Positions 44,340 to 55,577 of a stretch of 64,000 bases of DNA are shown in pieces. This stretch comes from Phlebiopsis flavidoalba (lineage: Eukaryota > Basidiomycota > Agaricomycetes > Polyporales > Phanerochaetaceae): positions 113,501 through 177,500 of the forward strand of contig JAOCPU010000044.1 of NCBI GenBank assembly GCA_035772785.1. Direction: 5' to 3'. Position 1 is the stretch's first letter; each line of letters starts with the position of its first letter. The position numbers and the translations under genes were made by a program. The notes below the pieces were generated by a model. It saw only the letters and a program-made list of their open reading frames with translations. It was not told the DNA's origin and ran no database searches.

Positions 44340-47030
44340 TCAGAGGCGTGGAACGAACTCTTGGGAAGCGAGCGCGATGCGGTCTTGCAGTATAGAAATC
44401 ATAAAAGCCATAAAAAATGTGCGACATTGGTCCTTAGACTGTGTAGCCTGGCGATTGCCGGACGCTCTACGGTCTGGATCGGTTAGACTTGTAACATGCG
44501 TTTCGGATGGGGTAGGCAGCGGGTTGGGCCGCCACGACGAGTAGGGAAATGAGGCAGTAAAGGCTAATAAGCAGTGGGGTTGCTTGAGTTGGGAGCGTAG
44601 TCCTAGTCGGGCCTTCCCGCACTTGATGGCAGCAAGTTCAGGCAGAATCAATTGCGACTCGTGACTTCCTCCTCGCCGCTGGCACGAGAGCTACCCCCGC
44701 GGACAAAAGTCTGATGGGAATCCCGGCGGGAATACTGTTTTCCAGGGCGTAGCTGAACGGTTCGAGCTTGACCTGGCCGCGCTTCTGCGTAAGGTTTTCG
44801 AACCTGCTCATTCCGTAACGTTCGAAACCCGGGTTCTTCTGAGGGAGGTTAATGAGGAGTGTGTGTGGGCATGTAAGTGCCAGTCTCGGATTACAGACCT
44901 GTGACAGTTGCTGAGGGACGATAGGCAGACGAGATTGCACTACTTTTGGGACGCTTGATCTCGGCTCTTGCGGAACGAAAGGTCAGAACGAGGACGCCAG
45001 CGACGGCCCACCCCCATCAGTCCCTACCACTGGCCAGAGCCGTCACTCCACTTCGTCTTACATTCGTTTCGCTCCAGGCTCGAATGACAACAATCTCTTT
45101 TCCCAAAGCCTTCAATGCCCTCACCTCAATGGAGCCTCGCTGGAAGGCTGGTCAAGCCAATCACAATCCCATACTGAGGCGTGGAACGTATGTCGGGATC
45201 TTGCTATATATGCGATCAGCTGCGTTATCGGCTCGCCGAGGTTGAAACCTCGCGGGCGGGAAGCAAATTGAGCGGGATAGAAGGGGTCGTGGAGAAGGAT
45301 AAAACTGTGGATGGTATGCGTCGTTGAGAAGGTGCATAGACAAGGGTGTGCGCGCCGGGACATTGCCGGTGCCGTCGCACGGAGGGCTCGTCCGGGCGGA
45401 CGTGGCGGGGTTCGGAGAGATCCGTGCAAGAAATGGTCGTGGCGAGAAGGTATGTTGGTTTCGGGGAGGTGAATAGATTTCGGGGTGGATGGCGGACTAT
45501 TAGTGAGAACCTGGCGGTTCTTGTCTTCTTCTTGGCGCCTGGCGGGGGTGTGGGAACTGTGGAACTCCTCCCTTGTGTCATTAACGGAGGAGGGGCGGTC
45601 TGTTTTCGCTTTCCCTTTTCCCTTTCCATCCTTAGACATCCGACGTCAGAAAATGAAATCCGCAGTAGTCATCTGAGGTGATACTCACAGGCGGTACACA
45701 CGGTACACCGTAAGGCCAAGGCGTCACGCATCGTTCCAATGAAAGCGCAGCGCTCATGCGCTGTGGAGACGAGGAGAACACTTGTAATGGACTTTCTTTT
45801 TTTCGTGACGCTTGGGCGCAGGAAGATCTTATAGTTACATGAATCGTGAGCGGTAGTGTAAACATTCATGAGGGCACAGAAGTGGGCAATGAGGATTATA
45901 TAGTGGTCGCTGTTGGCCATGGCAAGGCAGTGAAGTCGTCTCGAAACATTGCCGCCCCTTCGAGCGTGAGGTGCGCGAGGAAATGGCGAGAGATGAGACA
46001 CGTGGGGCAGGGGGCGTGCTTGATGCTGTGGTGAACAGTGTTGGGGGGAACAGACACCGTTGATGACCAGCTTATAGCGCTACGTGCCGACGTGATGCGG
46101 CACGCGCGCATATAGCCTGCTCTCTTGACCCAAGCGTGCATCCATGACCCTATCATCGTCACATTTGCCTATCTTCAGGGGTCTCTGCTTCCCCACCTAC
46201 ATCCGAAGCGTCCCTCCAGCGTGCTGTGATTGCACAGGTGATCGTGACCAGATGCCGAACACAAGATGCACCCCGTCGATTGCCCTGGCTCGTGCTCCGA
46301 GTCTGCCCCCGTGGAGAAAACCAGGCAGACACACGGTCTCTAATATGTCTGATAGCAGAGGACCAGCTACGTCTCGTATTGCATAGTGATAGACGTGATA
46401 ATGTGTAGGCAACTCCAACACATCTATCGTCTCCTGAAGTACTGAAGGCCACAGCTGCCGTGAAGGCCACAGGCTCGACCTGGCTCATGGCGGTAGACTG
46501 TACGAAACAGGGTACGAACACTCACCTCCTTCCAACTTCTCATCACGATTCTGCTGCTCCATGTTTTGACGCATCCCTCTGATTTGCCACGGACGAGGTT
46601 GAGGGGGCGGTTGAGTGTGACCGGTCGTTGAAGTGTCTGTACTGTTGGCCGCAATGGTAGTGGGCACACTTGGTTCTGAATTGGATGGTACCCAGCCCCT
46701 CTTTCTGGAGGTGGATTGAGGTGATTCAAGGGCTAGGAGTAGAGGGCACGGCGGCCAAGGAGGTCCGGTTTCACAATCCTGTTTGCGCCGAAGATCTTTC
46801 CATTCATGCCTAGTTTCGGCCTGGACGACGGGCCGGGGGGTAGGGGTGGTCGGAGTGGCGGGGCGGTAGCTGGGAGAGTGAGGGGTGAAGTGGGATTGGG
46901 GAGTGCCAGAGGAACGGCGAAAACGAAGCTGAAGGGGAACGGCATCTTGGCCGACGTTGCGGATGACGGAGGAGGACAACTTCAAGTCGTAGGCCAATAA
47001 CGCGCGGTTGCGCGAAGAGCACACGCGCGT
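44340..47030 (-). CDS. Unidentified multi-exon gene
   Basis: Minus-strand pieces in order from the 5' side start with a 179-codon open stretch from about 47024. It contains LLAYDLKLSSSVIRNVGQDA, VPLQLRFRRSSGTPQSHFTP, RKRGWVPSNSEPSVP and a Pro/Thr-rich linker. Then come YHYAIRDVAGPLLSDILETV, CPTCLISRHFLAHLTLEGAA, SAALSLERCVTPWPYGVPCV and a basic/Ser-rich segment DGKGKGKAKTDRPSSVNDTR. The last pieces are HSFILLHDPFYPAQFASRPR, ALKALGKEIVVIRAWSETNV and NPGFERYGMSRFENLTQKRG followed by QVKLEPFSYALENSIPAGIP. The pieces look like one conserved protein with introns, but I recognise no domain. The starting exon is the best-supported part. Limits are approximate. Confidence 0.45.
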
Positions 47031-48790
47031 GTCACACGATCGTCACAGTCACGTTATCTTCGGCATACTCCGCCTCGGCAGAAACCGAGCTGCACGTCGC
47101 GCTCGATGCGGGCGGAGACATGGCCCATGCAGGCCATGGGCTGCTGCTCTTGACTGCTTTCCCCGCCGACGTTCCTCCTCTCCATTCATCAATGTATACA
47201 TTTTGTCTCTCGCAATGGCCTCTAGCCTCTTGCCAATAGTCGGGTCAGATGATCAATATCTGGACAGCGAATCGTGATTCATGAGCCAACTCCCAGCGCG
47301 CGCCATTCTTCGAGTGCCCCCGCGCCACGTAAGCTTGCCACCCGACAGCTATGTCGATTAGATTGTGCTACGTGTATAGTACAATGACAAGGCCCAGCTC
47401 ATGTATCAAACGGGGAGGGGCTCCTCATCTTTCCGCTAGGCTAGTGCTCGGACGGATTGTCTCACATGTGCACCCTACCTGCGACACTCAACCGACCCTC
47501 GTCAAAGCAAGTCAACACTGGCGTAATTTTCAAGAAGCCCCAAAAGTGTGCATGCACCGCTCTCTTCTGTGAAGCTCGCCTCCGCTGACAGCAGAAAGCA
47601 GGGCTGACGGCGTTGAAGCTTGATCTCATTGCGGTGACAGCCGCGTCGCTCGACGTCGAGGGGCTTCGTCGCGGAGGATTCTCAACACGGAGACGATGGG
47701 ATTGAGAAGCCGCGTATTTCCGCCAAGTAAGGGTGTCGTAGCGTTGGCTGTGCCCGCTACGACAAATTCGTGCTGTAAGGCTCTTCGATTGGAGACTGGT
47801 ATTAGCCCGGCAATTTGGGGACATATGCTCCTGAGGGTCCGCGAAGCTTTACTTACGCTCCGTATCCTCCGTATCAATTCAACTGAGTTTTGCTGTGCGT
47901 GCGTAAACTTCAAGTTGAGGGCGCGGTCTGAGCAGATGATACTCAACACGGTCGGATTGTGAGGCAGACTCCGTCAAGATGTTGCTCGGCTCGGTATTTC
48001 TCACCTGTAGTTGGTCCACGAGCCACGAACACGCTGCGATGGAAAAGCTGCCCGACCCGAATATTTCATGCTGTGGATGCTGGACAGGCTGGCCTGTGTC
48101 GGCTGTATGCTCGGACGCGCAACAGCGTGAAGGCGCTGCCTGCCATGCACACCAAACTTCGTGCCCCGAGTCCCTAACTCGGTTCATGTAGCAGCTCAGC
48201 CAGGTCGATTGACTGCTGCGCCGGTCACTATCCAAGGGATCCTCAGTCGAACATCTTCGGCTTTACGCCCTTTGAGTGTCCCGTAATAATCATCCCGACA
48301 CGTAAATCTTGAACTAACTAGCACCCACCCAATCGGAATTGCTTTACACGCTTCCAACATGCTCCACCGTTGCAAGGACGTGTGGGCGAAATCGCGGAGG
48401 TCACTGGACTGCCTACATATCTCACGAATATAATATTCCCCGCCATTCGTCAGGTGGCGTCCCAGACGGACGTTGTACCAACCTATATTGCCCCCAAGCG
48501 GCGTCAAGCAGGCGCTACGCTGCCAGTTGCATTGCACGCGACCCTGGGTTAACTTCATTCATACGTTTCACCTTTCGGGTCTCAAGGTACGTGGACGAGA
48601 TTCCTATGGACCGGAGAGCGCGATGACGCTGATAAACAACGCAATAGTCCCACATAAAAACTTAGCTTTAAAAACTATGAGATATTTCTGTCTAGGTCTT
48701 CAACGCCACAAGGGGCCTTCGACATCATAGTGAGCCGCCGCGCGACTCTGACGATGCATCTCACTCTGCCCCGGCGTCTCGCTGCCGCAG
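47031..48790. other. Region without an identified gene
   Basis: Several overlapping 100-120-codon frames occur on the minus strand (47462-47824, 47626-47949, 47879-48235, 48196-48558) and shorter ones on the plus strand. None shows a known domain, and overlapping frames in three registers are what chance gives in DNA of this composition. A gene fragment cannot be excluded. Confidence 0.3.
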
Positions 48791-48798
48791 GCCGTAGA
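48791..48798 (+). repeat. Left target-site duplication of the hAT-type element
   Basis: GCCGTAGA, repeated exactly at 49335-49342. Confidence 0.8.
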
Positions 48799-49334
48799 AG
48801 GACCCGGAAAGTGCCCATAGAGGTTGGCCCCAAAAGTGCCAAATTCTGGATTTCGATGTCCGGATTAGTGGTTGGTCATTTTGTCCGGATGCGGGCCCAG
48901 CCCTAGAGATTTTGCCTCTGGGTGTCCGGACGCGGGACCGGCCTCATGTGGCGCAAAAAATGCCCGAAAATGGCCGTAAATAGCCAAGATATTCAAATTT
49001 TCGCTCGCCCGATTGTGCTGATTTTGGTGTCAAACGTGACGTAGACTGGTCAACAGCTTTACCAAGGCGAGTCATTGATTATTCTTGAAACGCACCCACA
49101 CGTGGATCCTAACCTCTTCGGGTCAGCGGGGCAACCGATTTTGGAACTGATGATGTCCGGACGGGGGAGTGGCCATGCCCAAATCTCGCGTCGGTTTGTG
49201 TCCGAACTTGGGCCCGACCTTGGGGACTTTTCGAGTCCAAAAAATGTCCGGGCTTCGCCCGCCTATGGGTCGCAATTTTGGCCATTTCTGTCCGGATTCG
49301 GGGCCAACCTCTATGGGCGCTTTTCAGGGGTCCT
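48799..49334. mobile_element. hAT-type miniature inverted-repeat element
   Basis: The left end reads AGGACCC, GGAAA, then GTGCCCATAGAGGTTGGCCC. The right end in reverse complement reads AGGACCC, CTGAAAA, then GCGCCCATAGAGGTTGGCCC. Exact 8-bp direct repeats GCCGTAGA flank the two ends (48791-48798 and 49335-49342). An 8-bp target duplication is the mark of hAT insertions. The 536-bp body has no transposase but carries several TGTCCGGA-type motifs in both halves, giving it a repetitive look. It lies just upstream of the tandem monooxygenase genes. Confidence 0.83.
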
Positions 49335-49342
49335 GCCGTAGA
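49335..49342 (+). repeat. Right target-site duplication of the hAT-type element
   Basis: GCCGTAGA, repeated exactly at 48791-48798. Confidence 0.8.
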
Positions 49343-49878
49343 CCTCTGTACGTAAAGTGGTGTGCCGTAGAGGGAAACTGTTCCACGCCACAGAAGCAGC
49401 GCAATCAACTCGCCACGGCGGCGACGGCAACGAAAGATGAAGATTGCTTCCTTGCTGCATTCTTATTTATTTTTTCCGCCCCTTCGCACGCAGAGTCGTC
49501 GTTACGGCCGACGGACGTTGCAGAAGAGAAACAAAGACATTTGCCCTTTCAGTACGGAGCCGCTAGCGGAGTGGAGCCCTCGACCACAGCGCTTTTGTTC
49601 GCGTTTTTGTTGCCGCGGCCATTTCGCCGATCACGATCCGCGGGCGATCTCAAGGTTCGGGTGACATTACACCACCATTCAATGTGCGCGAGGTTATGGG
49701 ACGCCGCACGGGGGGTCCTGTAGCATTGATCACATTCTGTCACACTGCTTCTGATATGTCGGGCACGCTCCTGAACGTGGAGAACACCCCCACGCCATTT
49801 AGCCGATCCGGACAAGACAACAACTCAGAGAAAATGACACGCGGTGGTCATCCGTTCTCTCTTTCTTCCCCGCTCATC
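49343..49878. other. Upstream region of the first monooxygenase
   Basis: No gene is recognised. A 184-codon plus-strand frame (49169-49723) begins inside the hAT-type element and runs out into this region, which argues against a real protein. The segment probably contains the promoter of the first monooxygenase. Confidence 0.4.
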
Positions 49879-52087
49879 ATGCCCACGGCAGTTTAACGAC
49901 GAGGCAGCCCTCAAGCTCGAGCTTTTTATTGTAGTGGGCGAGGTAAGTCTCGGTTTCACGCTCCGTGCGAAGACAAAGGAAGCTTGAGCCGCGTAAGTGG
50001 CTCATCCTAGTATTCCTCGACCCCCCCAATAACGAGGGGACGCCCATCTCTCTCATCTGCCTTCAAATCGACGTGAACAATAGCTGACTGACAATGAATC
50101 ACAGGTTCTTGCTGGCTTTTCAGTCCTGGGTGGAACTCACAACTGTGTCCTGGCAAAGGGCTGGTCATGGAAGGAGAGCGGTTCGGGTTCTGGAAGAAGC
50201 TCCCAGCACTTTGGGGACGCCGTCATGGGTCACTGCGCGTCCCGGATCGCAACCAACATGAGCAAGGCTGGGCCTGAGGAATGTGGGTAGGGTGGACTCG
50301 GTATTGAACTCTGGCCAAGACCGCTGTCTATTGAATATCGCACGAACGCCTTGGGATATGAACGTGCGTATCGCAATAGAAAGAATTTCTTGGACACTCT
50401 TGTGTCGACACCATAGCAAACGCTTGACCCCCCTCCCCCTTAATGCCCAGGTGAACACCGGCGAACGGATGGGGGGTCGCACAATGGCGTCTCCAAGCGG
50501 TCATAGGCTGAGACCGGGGGGAATTCCTGCTGATGAAGGTACGCGTGTTGTCGCAGTGTCAATACGGCCCCGGACTGATTGCTATCGAATTCGGCATCAG
50601 CATGAGGACGTTCGATCGCATGGGTGTATCGTCTTGCTGTGAACTCCGGCGCGAGAGTCGACTTGGTGTCACAGGGGTGTAGGATAGAGTCGGTGAACCC
50701 CGCGGCGACCCCAAAACCCACTATCAGATTGTCAACTGGGGAGATCCTGGTACTGCGCTGACATCGTTATTGGCGCTGGACGGCCCAAAGATCATTAGTC
50801 CGCGGGCCAGTCGTCATGAATTAGGAAGACGATGATGCGGAAGCGCCAACCGGATGTTACATGTTTTTTGGGTCGCGACCAATGCCCTTGCGTACAGGAG
50901 ATGGATGGAGAAGGCAGCGACGAGGAACTGGCAAAACTAGTCCAAGCCTAACGAGGTATGGGTTCCTATGCGTGAGACCATGTCAGCGGTCCCAGAAAGT
51001 GATTCCTCGTTCTCTCTAGTGGCCGATCTATGATGAGGGGGGCACAAACCGTAGCTTGTGTGGTGAGAAAGTTCTTCTGATTAAAGATACTTGTCTCCCG
51101 TTCTAACCAGAGCGGGGATCTTCCAGCATCAAGGCCCGGACCCTGGTACGCTGACACACTCATTTATGTACAACGGCAATCACATCGCTGATGGCCAGAT
51201 CCACAGAACAGCGGGCGAAGACCGAGTACGGACAGTCCAGATGTACTGGCCAGACGGGGACGGCTCACAAGCTCCAGACGATGCCACTGAGTCTTGGTAT
51301 GACGTTTGTGCCCACGTCTAGCGTGGATTTCAGCCGCTCTCTCCAGTGTACGACTGTCTTGCGCTGGTTTTCGCCCTGAGCGCGTGCGCTAATTACGAGT
51401 TTAGGGTGGCAGGCGAATGTATGAAGCTAACGCCCCACCTATAACCCGTACCCGATGGATGAGTCGAGAGACTGGGAGATTGATGAGTGGATTGACGAGT
51501 CAGGTGCGGACATTGTGCTGATCGTGGACTGGTGGCGGCGCATCCCCTGGTTTGTGAGTCCGGGTCATCGATGGAACATGTCCCTTCAGAGGTATATGCT
51601 CTAGGGGGGGGCGTCCCCTCAGTCCGGAGTAACGTACGGCGACACCCGCCATGGCTCTTGAAGACGCTGTCGTTCTTTGTTGGAACTCTCTTCAGCATGC
51701 CACCTGTCTTCTGAGCCCCAGATCTCGAGCTTTCTTGGAACGCAATATACGAAGAAATTCGGCGTGTGCCGCACTACGGAGGTCAACAAGATGGATAATC
51801 TCTAACGCCGCTTTTGTACGTCTTCCCCGACGGGGCCGGAGCAAGAAGCAAGGGACGCCACACTCAGACAACATGCACAGGGATGAATGGGACGATGGCT
51901 CGCTGAAGAATGATTTCGAGGGTCTCGCTGGTCTATTTTGTTATGAGGCAAAGACGCCAGCCCCAGGTAAGTCCCTGTGTCGTGTCATGCCACTGTGCTG
52001 ACAGTTGTGCAGGAGTGGTGGGTAACATGGGGCCGCTATCACTCCCGCGCCTCAGTTCAGCCTATGAGTCATGAAGACTCGTCTTGA
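49879..52087 (+). CDS. FAD-dependent monooxygenase (salicylate-hydroxylase-like), copy 1
   Basis: ATG at 49879 gives MPTAV, then DEAALKLEFFIVVGG just before an intron (about 49950-50104). The next exon continues VLAGFSV..YVLAKAGH and a LGTPSG.LRVP..MSK block. The N-terminal dinucleotide fold G-G-G-x-A-G is thus split by the intron. Later parts are TGERMGVAQW, HEDV..MVYRLAVNSGARVDFG (about 50600-50665), GGDPKPT.RLSTGEIL and the second FAD motif DIVIGADGPKS (about 50760-50800). Then come DEELAKLVQA (about 50915), QMYWPDGDGSQAPDDATESW (about 51240-51300), TSSVDFS, ALEDAVVL and FLERYEEIRRVR. The last intron (about 51966-52012) leads to EWWVTWGRYHS and a stop near 52087. It hydroxylates an aromatic or similar substrate with NAD(P)H; the substrate is unknown. 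Several frame breaks. Confidence 0.8.
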
Positions 52088-53192
52088 ACCCTTCCTGTGA
52101 CCATTTCTTGCACACCTGATAACCATACGACGCTAGAGGGAAAGTCTATCATAAACTCGCTCCTATGTCCCATACCCTTGTTGCATCCTCATCGCTATGC
52201 ACTGTCATTGTATCATATGCACGCTCCAAATATGACCGTCATTCTAACTGGCTCAGGTGCTCATGTGTAAGCTTGTAGGACCCGTCCCTAGGCTTATTAG
52301 GACGGCTTCTATTTCTAAGAAGTACGCAGATCCTAGTGATGATGATGACGATGTCACACCGGTCGTGAAAACTTTCCCAGTGGCAGCGATCGTGTTACGT
52401 CGCCATTCTTCGCCACCTATCACTCAGTCAGATCTCCACCCCCTGAATACCTCCAGGCACTGTTCCTCGGATTTTTGATGCATGCAATGGCACTGTTCGT
52501 CCCGAAGCTATGTCGCATTCGCATCTATGCACTTCGGTACCCTGGGAGAAGTACCAGCTGGCTTTTGGTCTCTTTTGGTGAGCAGCCCTCACTTCCTTCA
52601 CGCTTGTTCGTTTTTGACGGATCTAGGCTCGCGTCCGGTATGCTCATGTCGCGGGATGGCGGTACGGTGGAGACAGGCCACAAGACGCTGTGATTCGCTG
52701 GCCAGTGCCAATATTGATCGCCCAGTGATCGATCAATTCTTATGAATTCACACGTCGGCGGATAATTCAACTCTCACTCACACTCGGCGTGCTCCAGGGG
52801 CCTCCAGTACACCCTCAAGATATGTGCAAGGCTGCCAGTTTTCGAGGACTTGGTACCTTTGAAGGGTCATCAGGTCATTTATCGCACTTTGATCTATTTC
52901 TAATGCCAAACCTGAACCTTCATTGAGCACAAAAACCACGATGGACTTCAACAGGAACTCGACAACATACACGATTCGGGCCCCCCCGCTGACATAGATC
53001 AAGGGGCGCACAGCGTATTCTAATCGAAATGATATCAACATCCGTGTTTCCACATTCTTCCACAAAAGCCTTAGCTCGGCGATTTCGTCCAGAATGGGAC
53101 ACCACTTTCATGATTCCTGTCATCGCAGAGGCTGTCGTACAAGACTCGACTTCGACCTGACCTTGTATCTTCCACCCTCACCTAAGACATCT
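52088..53192. other. Spacer between the tandem monooxygenases
   Basis: A plus-strand piece RTASISKKYADPSDDDDDVT followed by PVVKTFPVAAIVL (about 52300-52400) has an acidic run but no recognisable family. A 95-codon minus-strand frame lies at 52778-53065. Neither is convincing. The promoter of copy 2 should lie near 53.0-53.2 kb. Confidence 0.3.
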
Positions 53193-55084
53193 GGCATGCC
53201 TGCTGCTATCGACGCAAAAAAAGTACTCTTACACTCGACTTCATTGTCGTCGGCGGAGGTTAGTTACTATGGTTTTCCGCCCTATTCGTTGTCTGATTGG
53301 ACGCGTCGTTTGCTAACACGCTCCGACTCGGACATGTATCGCTCACGTTGCATTGCTGACTCTCCTCCTAGGTATAGCGGGGTTCTCTGTCGCATATGTC
53401 CTCGCCAAGGCAGGCCACAATGTTCAAGTACTAGAGCAGCTACCAGGTCTCGGGGCGCCGTCTGGTGGGCTCCGCATTCCTCCCGATATGAGCAAGATCC
53501 TGGAGAAGTGGCAGGAGTAGAGGAAGTGCAACGAAAGGCGGTGGTGAATACTGCGACTCCCTGGTACGATCGTAAGTCGTCCACGTCTTTGCATCCACGT
53601 CCAAGTCCGCCAACATCATGTACGCAGTTCACACGGGTGAGAAGGTTGGAGTTGCACAGTGGAAGCAGGCGGTGGTGGCTGAGACGGGAGGGATTTTTTG
53701 CTCATGAAGGCGGAGTTTGTACTATGTCTCTTTCTTACGAGTACTTATGCTAGTGGTGGACTTAGCATGAAGACGTGCACCGCCTGCTACACAAACTTGC
53801 TATCGACTCTGGGGTGAAGGTCGCTTTCGGCGCTACGGTAGAACAGTCGCCCCAGGCGACCCCAAGCCAACAGTGAAGCTCTCGACGGGCGAAGCCTTTA
53901 CTGCCAGACGACATCGTCATTGGCGCAGACGGTGCCAGGAGTGTAGTCAGGCGTGTAGTGCTCGAACAAGACGACGACGTAAAACCCTCAGGGTTGACAG
54001 TCTTCAGCGCGGCCGTTCCTACCTCGGAGATGATGAAGGATCCGGACCTTGCGAAACTTGCGCAGGCCGACGAGGTGTGTTTCCCAAATGCTCAGTCTTT
54101 CTAGCATATCTCAAACACCTGTGTCTCAGTGGCCGGTCATGATGGGGACGAATCGGAGTATTTGCAGTGAGCATTTCCATCATTTGTTAGCGACGAGGCC
54201 GATCTAATGGTGTTCCGTGCGATAAGGTCACCCAATAGTACGTTGGCATGCATTGCTACACTGCCGTTATCGTTCACACACTATTTACAGCACTCAAAAG
54301 AAGAATACGCGTTTCATATGTTCTGGCCAGACGAGTATGCTGGTGCCCCTCCTGAGGTTGCGGAGTCTTGGTACGACATCGTTCCCACTTCCTCCGTAGA
54401 CGTGAGCGGCGTTTACCCCGTGTAAGTGCTTCGTTTCTTTACTCGTGTGCAAGCCATTGATCCTCGAACATCAGAGCGGAGAAGCTCATCAAGCTTGCTC
54501 CGGAACTTCACCGTACACGCTGGATGAGCCGCGACATGGAGACCGAGGCCACGAGTGGGACAGACCAATCTGGACGTATCGTACTACTAGGAGAAGCGGC
54601 ACATCCATGGCTTGTAGGTCAAATGTTTCCCGCGCAGACGAAGTCGTTTGACACGCCGGATTAGCCCGGGAGGCACATGGGGCCCCGCAATGGCGGTCGA
54701 GGACGCTGTGGTGTTTGGAACGCTGTTCAGCCACATCACCGAATGGACGCAAGTGCCTGAAAGCTGGGCGCATACCAGGAACTCCGCCAGACCCGAACGA
54801 AAGCTGTACTCAAGGCAGATGTTGCAAATCTGAATCTGATGCAGTTGCCCCCAGGTCCGGATCGCGACGCACGGAACGCTGATCTTGCACGGACATGCGA
54901 CCTGTTGGCAGAGGGAAATGAGGGAGTACGGCTTCGGGGATCTCGTCGGTTTATTTTAGGCTACGACGCAGAAGACGCTGCCCAGGTGCGAATCATCCAG
55001 ATATAATACTATTTTGACTGATATTGAGGGACCTCGTACTAGGAGTGGTGGGGCGACTACTTGGGGTCGGTTCTACTGTCGTGA
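53193..55084 (+). CDS. FAD-dependent monooxygenase (salicylate-hydroxylase-like), copy 2
   Basis: ATG at 53193 gives MPAAIDAKKVL..LDFIVVGG, an intron (about 53252-53371), then GIAGFSVAYVLAKAGHNVQV and LEQLPGLGAPSGGLRIPPDM..SKILEKW. As in copy 1, the intron splits the FAD glycine motif. AVVNTATPWYD follows. HEDVHRLLHKLAIDSGVKVA, GDPKPTVKLSTGEAFTA and DIVIGADGARSVVR (about 53890-53950) form the second FAD site. Then VFSAAVPTSEMMKDPDLAKL (about 54000-54060), an intron, WPVMMGTNRSIC, FHMFWPDEYAGAPPEVAESW (about 54315-54370), WYDIVPTSSVDVSG, an AVEDAVVFGTLFSHI block, and LMQLPPGPDRDARNADLART. The end is EWWGDYLGSVLLS-stop at 55082-55084. This copy is easier to read than copy 1. Same family and intron positions, so the two are tandem duplicates. 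Confidence 0.85.
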
Positions 55085-55577
55085 CTCGGTGAGGCTGACT
55101 CTAGAGTCGACAGCTGAAGCAAAAGGCGACGACATCCCCAGAGGCGTGTGTATGGCTCAATTGGCCATCTAGTTCCATACGTATATCCTCGCAGTCATCG
55201 GACTGGCTTCAGTCTCGCCGCCGCTCTTCCTGTCTTAGTGTATACTTCCCCGTTATTTGAGGTTGTAACGTCTATGCTGTTCGCGTATCTATGTTGTTTA
55301 AAAATTTGTACCATGAACCACTATGCTTTACACAGTCAAATACTACAGTCATGCATCTATCATTTCCGTAATTTCCAGAGCTTCTCGTTGATCTATAGAT
55401 ACAGGGCAATGATTGTAGTCCACACAGTTAGGTCATGCACCGCATACATCAACTAAAGCTCTCTACCCCGAAGGCAAAGGATTGGACAGCTCCGCTCTCA
55501 AGGCTAACCCTGCCAATTCGTTCGACACCTCTCCCTCGATGCAGATCTCGCGTTTGATCTTATCTCTAATCCTCAGG
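55085..55577. other. 3' spacer between convergent genes
   Basis: AT-rich from about 55250 to 55450, with no recognisable coding sequence. It holds the 3' UTRs of the monooxygenase and the nuclease-like gene. Confidence 0.4.

Noticed and set aside
49169..49723. 184-codon plus-strand frame, the longest single frames being near here
   Set aside because: It starts inside the hAT-type element and crosses its right end and target duplication into unique DNA, so it is fortuitous.
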